Assembly: GCA_003478355.1 (NCBI GenBank)
Contig: QUFC01000016.1
Location: 13,423-77,422, forward strand
DNA from: Lachnospiraceae bacterium AM48-27BH
Lineage (GTDB): Bacteria; Bacillota; Clostridia; Lachnospirales; Lachnospiraceae
Length of the DNA: 64,000 nt
Direction: 5' to 3'
The notes beneath the pieces were generated by a model that saw only the letters and a program-made list of their open reading frames with translations, had not been told where the DNA came from and made no database searches. Both the position numbers and the translations under genes were made by a program. Positions 63,837 to 64,000 of the stretch are shown in pieces. Within the stretch, counting starts at the first letter, position 1; every line of letters starts with the position of its first letter.

Positions 63837-64000
63837 CTACACTGCGAATTTCATAAATGAATCAAAATCATTGCTTTCCTTTGCGCATTGAAAAAGATAA
63901 CGATACTTTTCCAGCTGAATGGTATCACAGATTTCGTGATATCCAGTTTCAAACGAACAGAACCTACCAGTACCCACTGCACACATGAAATGTGCCAGTG
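63837..64000 (-). CDS. possible partial ORF at window edge
   Basis: An open minus-strand frame of 54 codons runs off the window and ends at TAG (63837-63839): FCSFETGYHEICDTIQLEKY, then CAKESNDFDSFMKFAV. It has coding-like composition but no recognised family, and its start lies outside. Low certainty. Confidence 0.3.
   Translation of the reverse strand, partial: LAHFMCAVGTGRFCSFETGYHEICDTIQLEKYRYLFQCAKESNDFDSFMKFAV

Overview
The window looks like a chromosomal segment of a gut Clostridia bacterium, most likely Lachnospiraceae. The evidence is moderate GC, strong AGGAGG-type ribosome sites, frequent TTG/GTG starts, a Ugp-type sugar-phosphate ABC operon, Tn4451/Tn1549-type mobile-element debris and a class B sortase with Cna-B/SpaA-type adhesin genes. 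No rRNA, tRNA or CRISPR array was found.

Layout. (1) 0-7 kb is core metabolism: mgsA (methylglyoxal synthase), divergent from an operon of lipoprotein, two permeases, ATPase, TIM-barrel enzyme and HAD phosphatase, which reads as uptake and dephosphorylation of a glycerol-phosphate-like solute. (2) 7-9.7 kb holds a MITE-like element, a small lipoprotein and an AAA ATPase whose downstream partner is cut off. (3) 9.7-13.1 kb is debris of conjugative/transposable elements: replisome organizer, Cys-rich VLP, RelB/YafQ remnant, TnpV, recombinase tail, GGDEF fragment. (4) 13.2-16 kb is a complete IS66 with terminal repeats and an 8-bp target duplication, landed exactly in the stop codon of a lipoprotein gene. 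(5) 17.4-18.8 kb is an orphan MinD/CpaE-like ATPase plus a membrane protein. (6) 18.8-25.9 kb is a heterodimeric ABC exporter with its TetR regulator, embedded in broken genes (serine recombinase, thiazoline-carboxylate-hydrolase-like, PucR, AbiEi, PrgI, VirB4). (7) 26-63 kb is one uninterrupted minus-strand island of surface genes. Following transcription, it has a winged-helix-like protein, a small helical protein, a DUF6273-type secreted protein, an acidic secreted protein, a GLUG/Ig/choline-binding-repeat protein, an AAA+DUF4143 ATPase, a secreted transglutaminase-like protein, a giant adhesin (about 5,100 residues after repair), a membrane companion, three cytoplasmic proteins including a replication-relaxation-like one, a class B sortase and a two-domain NlpC/P60 wall hydrolase. 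An integrase amino-terminal fragment lies at the right edge.

How it fits together. The island looks like a self-contained surface-display system: giant isopeptide-type adhesin, sortase, wall hydrolase, transglutaminase-like enzyme and companions, mixed with DNA-binding-type proteins that have iteron-like or palindromic sites beside them. That functional linkage is inference from gene order and domains.

Caution. At least ten reading-frame breaks can each be repaired by adding one base to a short homopolymer run, always a deletion. I suspect systematic sequence error, so several genes listed as split are probably intact in the organism. True decay also occurs (truncated toxin, in-frame stops, junctions between unrelated gene pieces).
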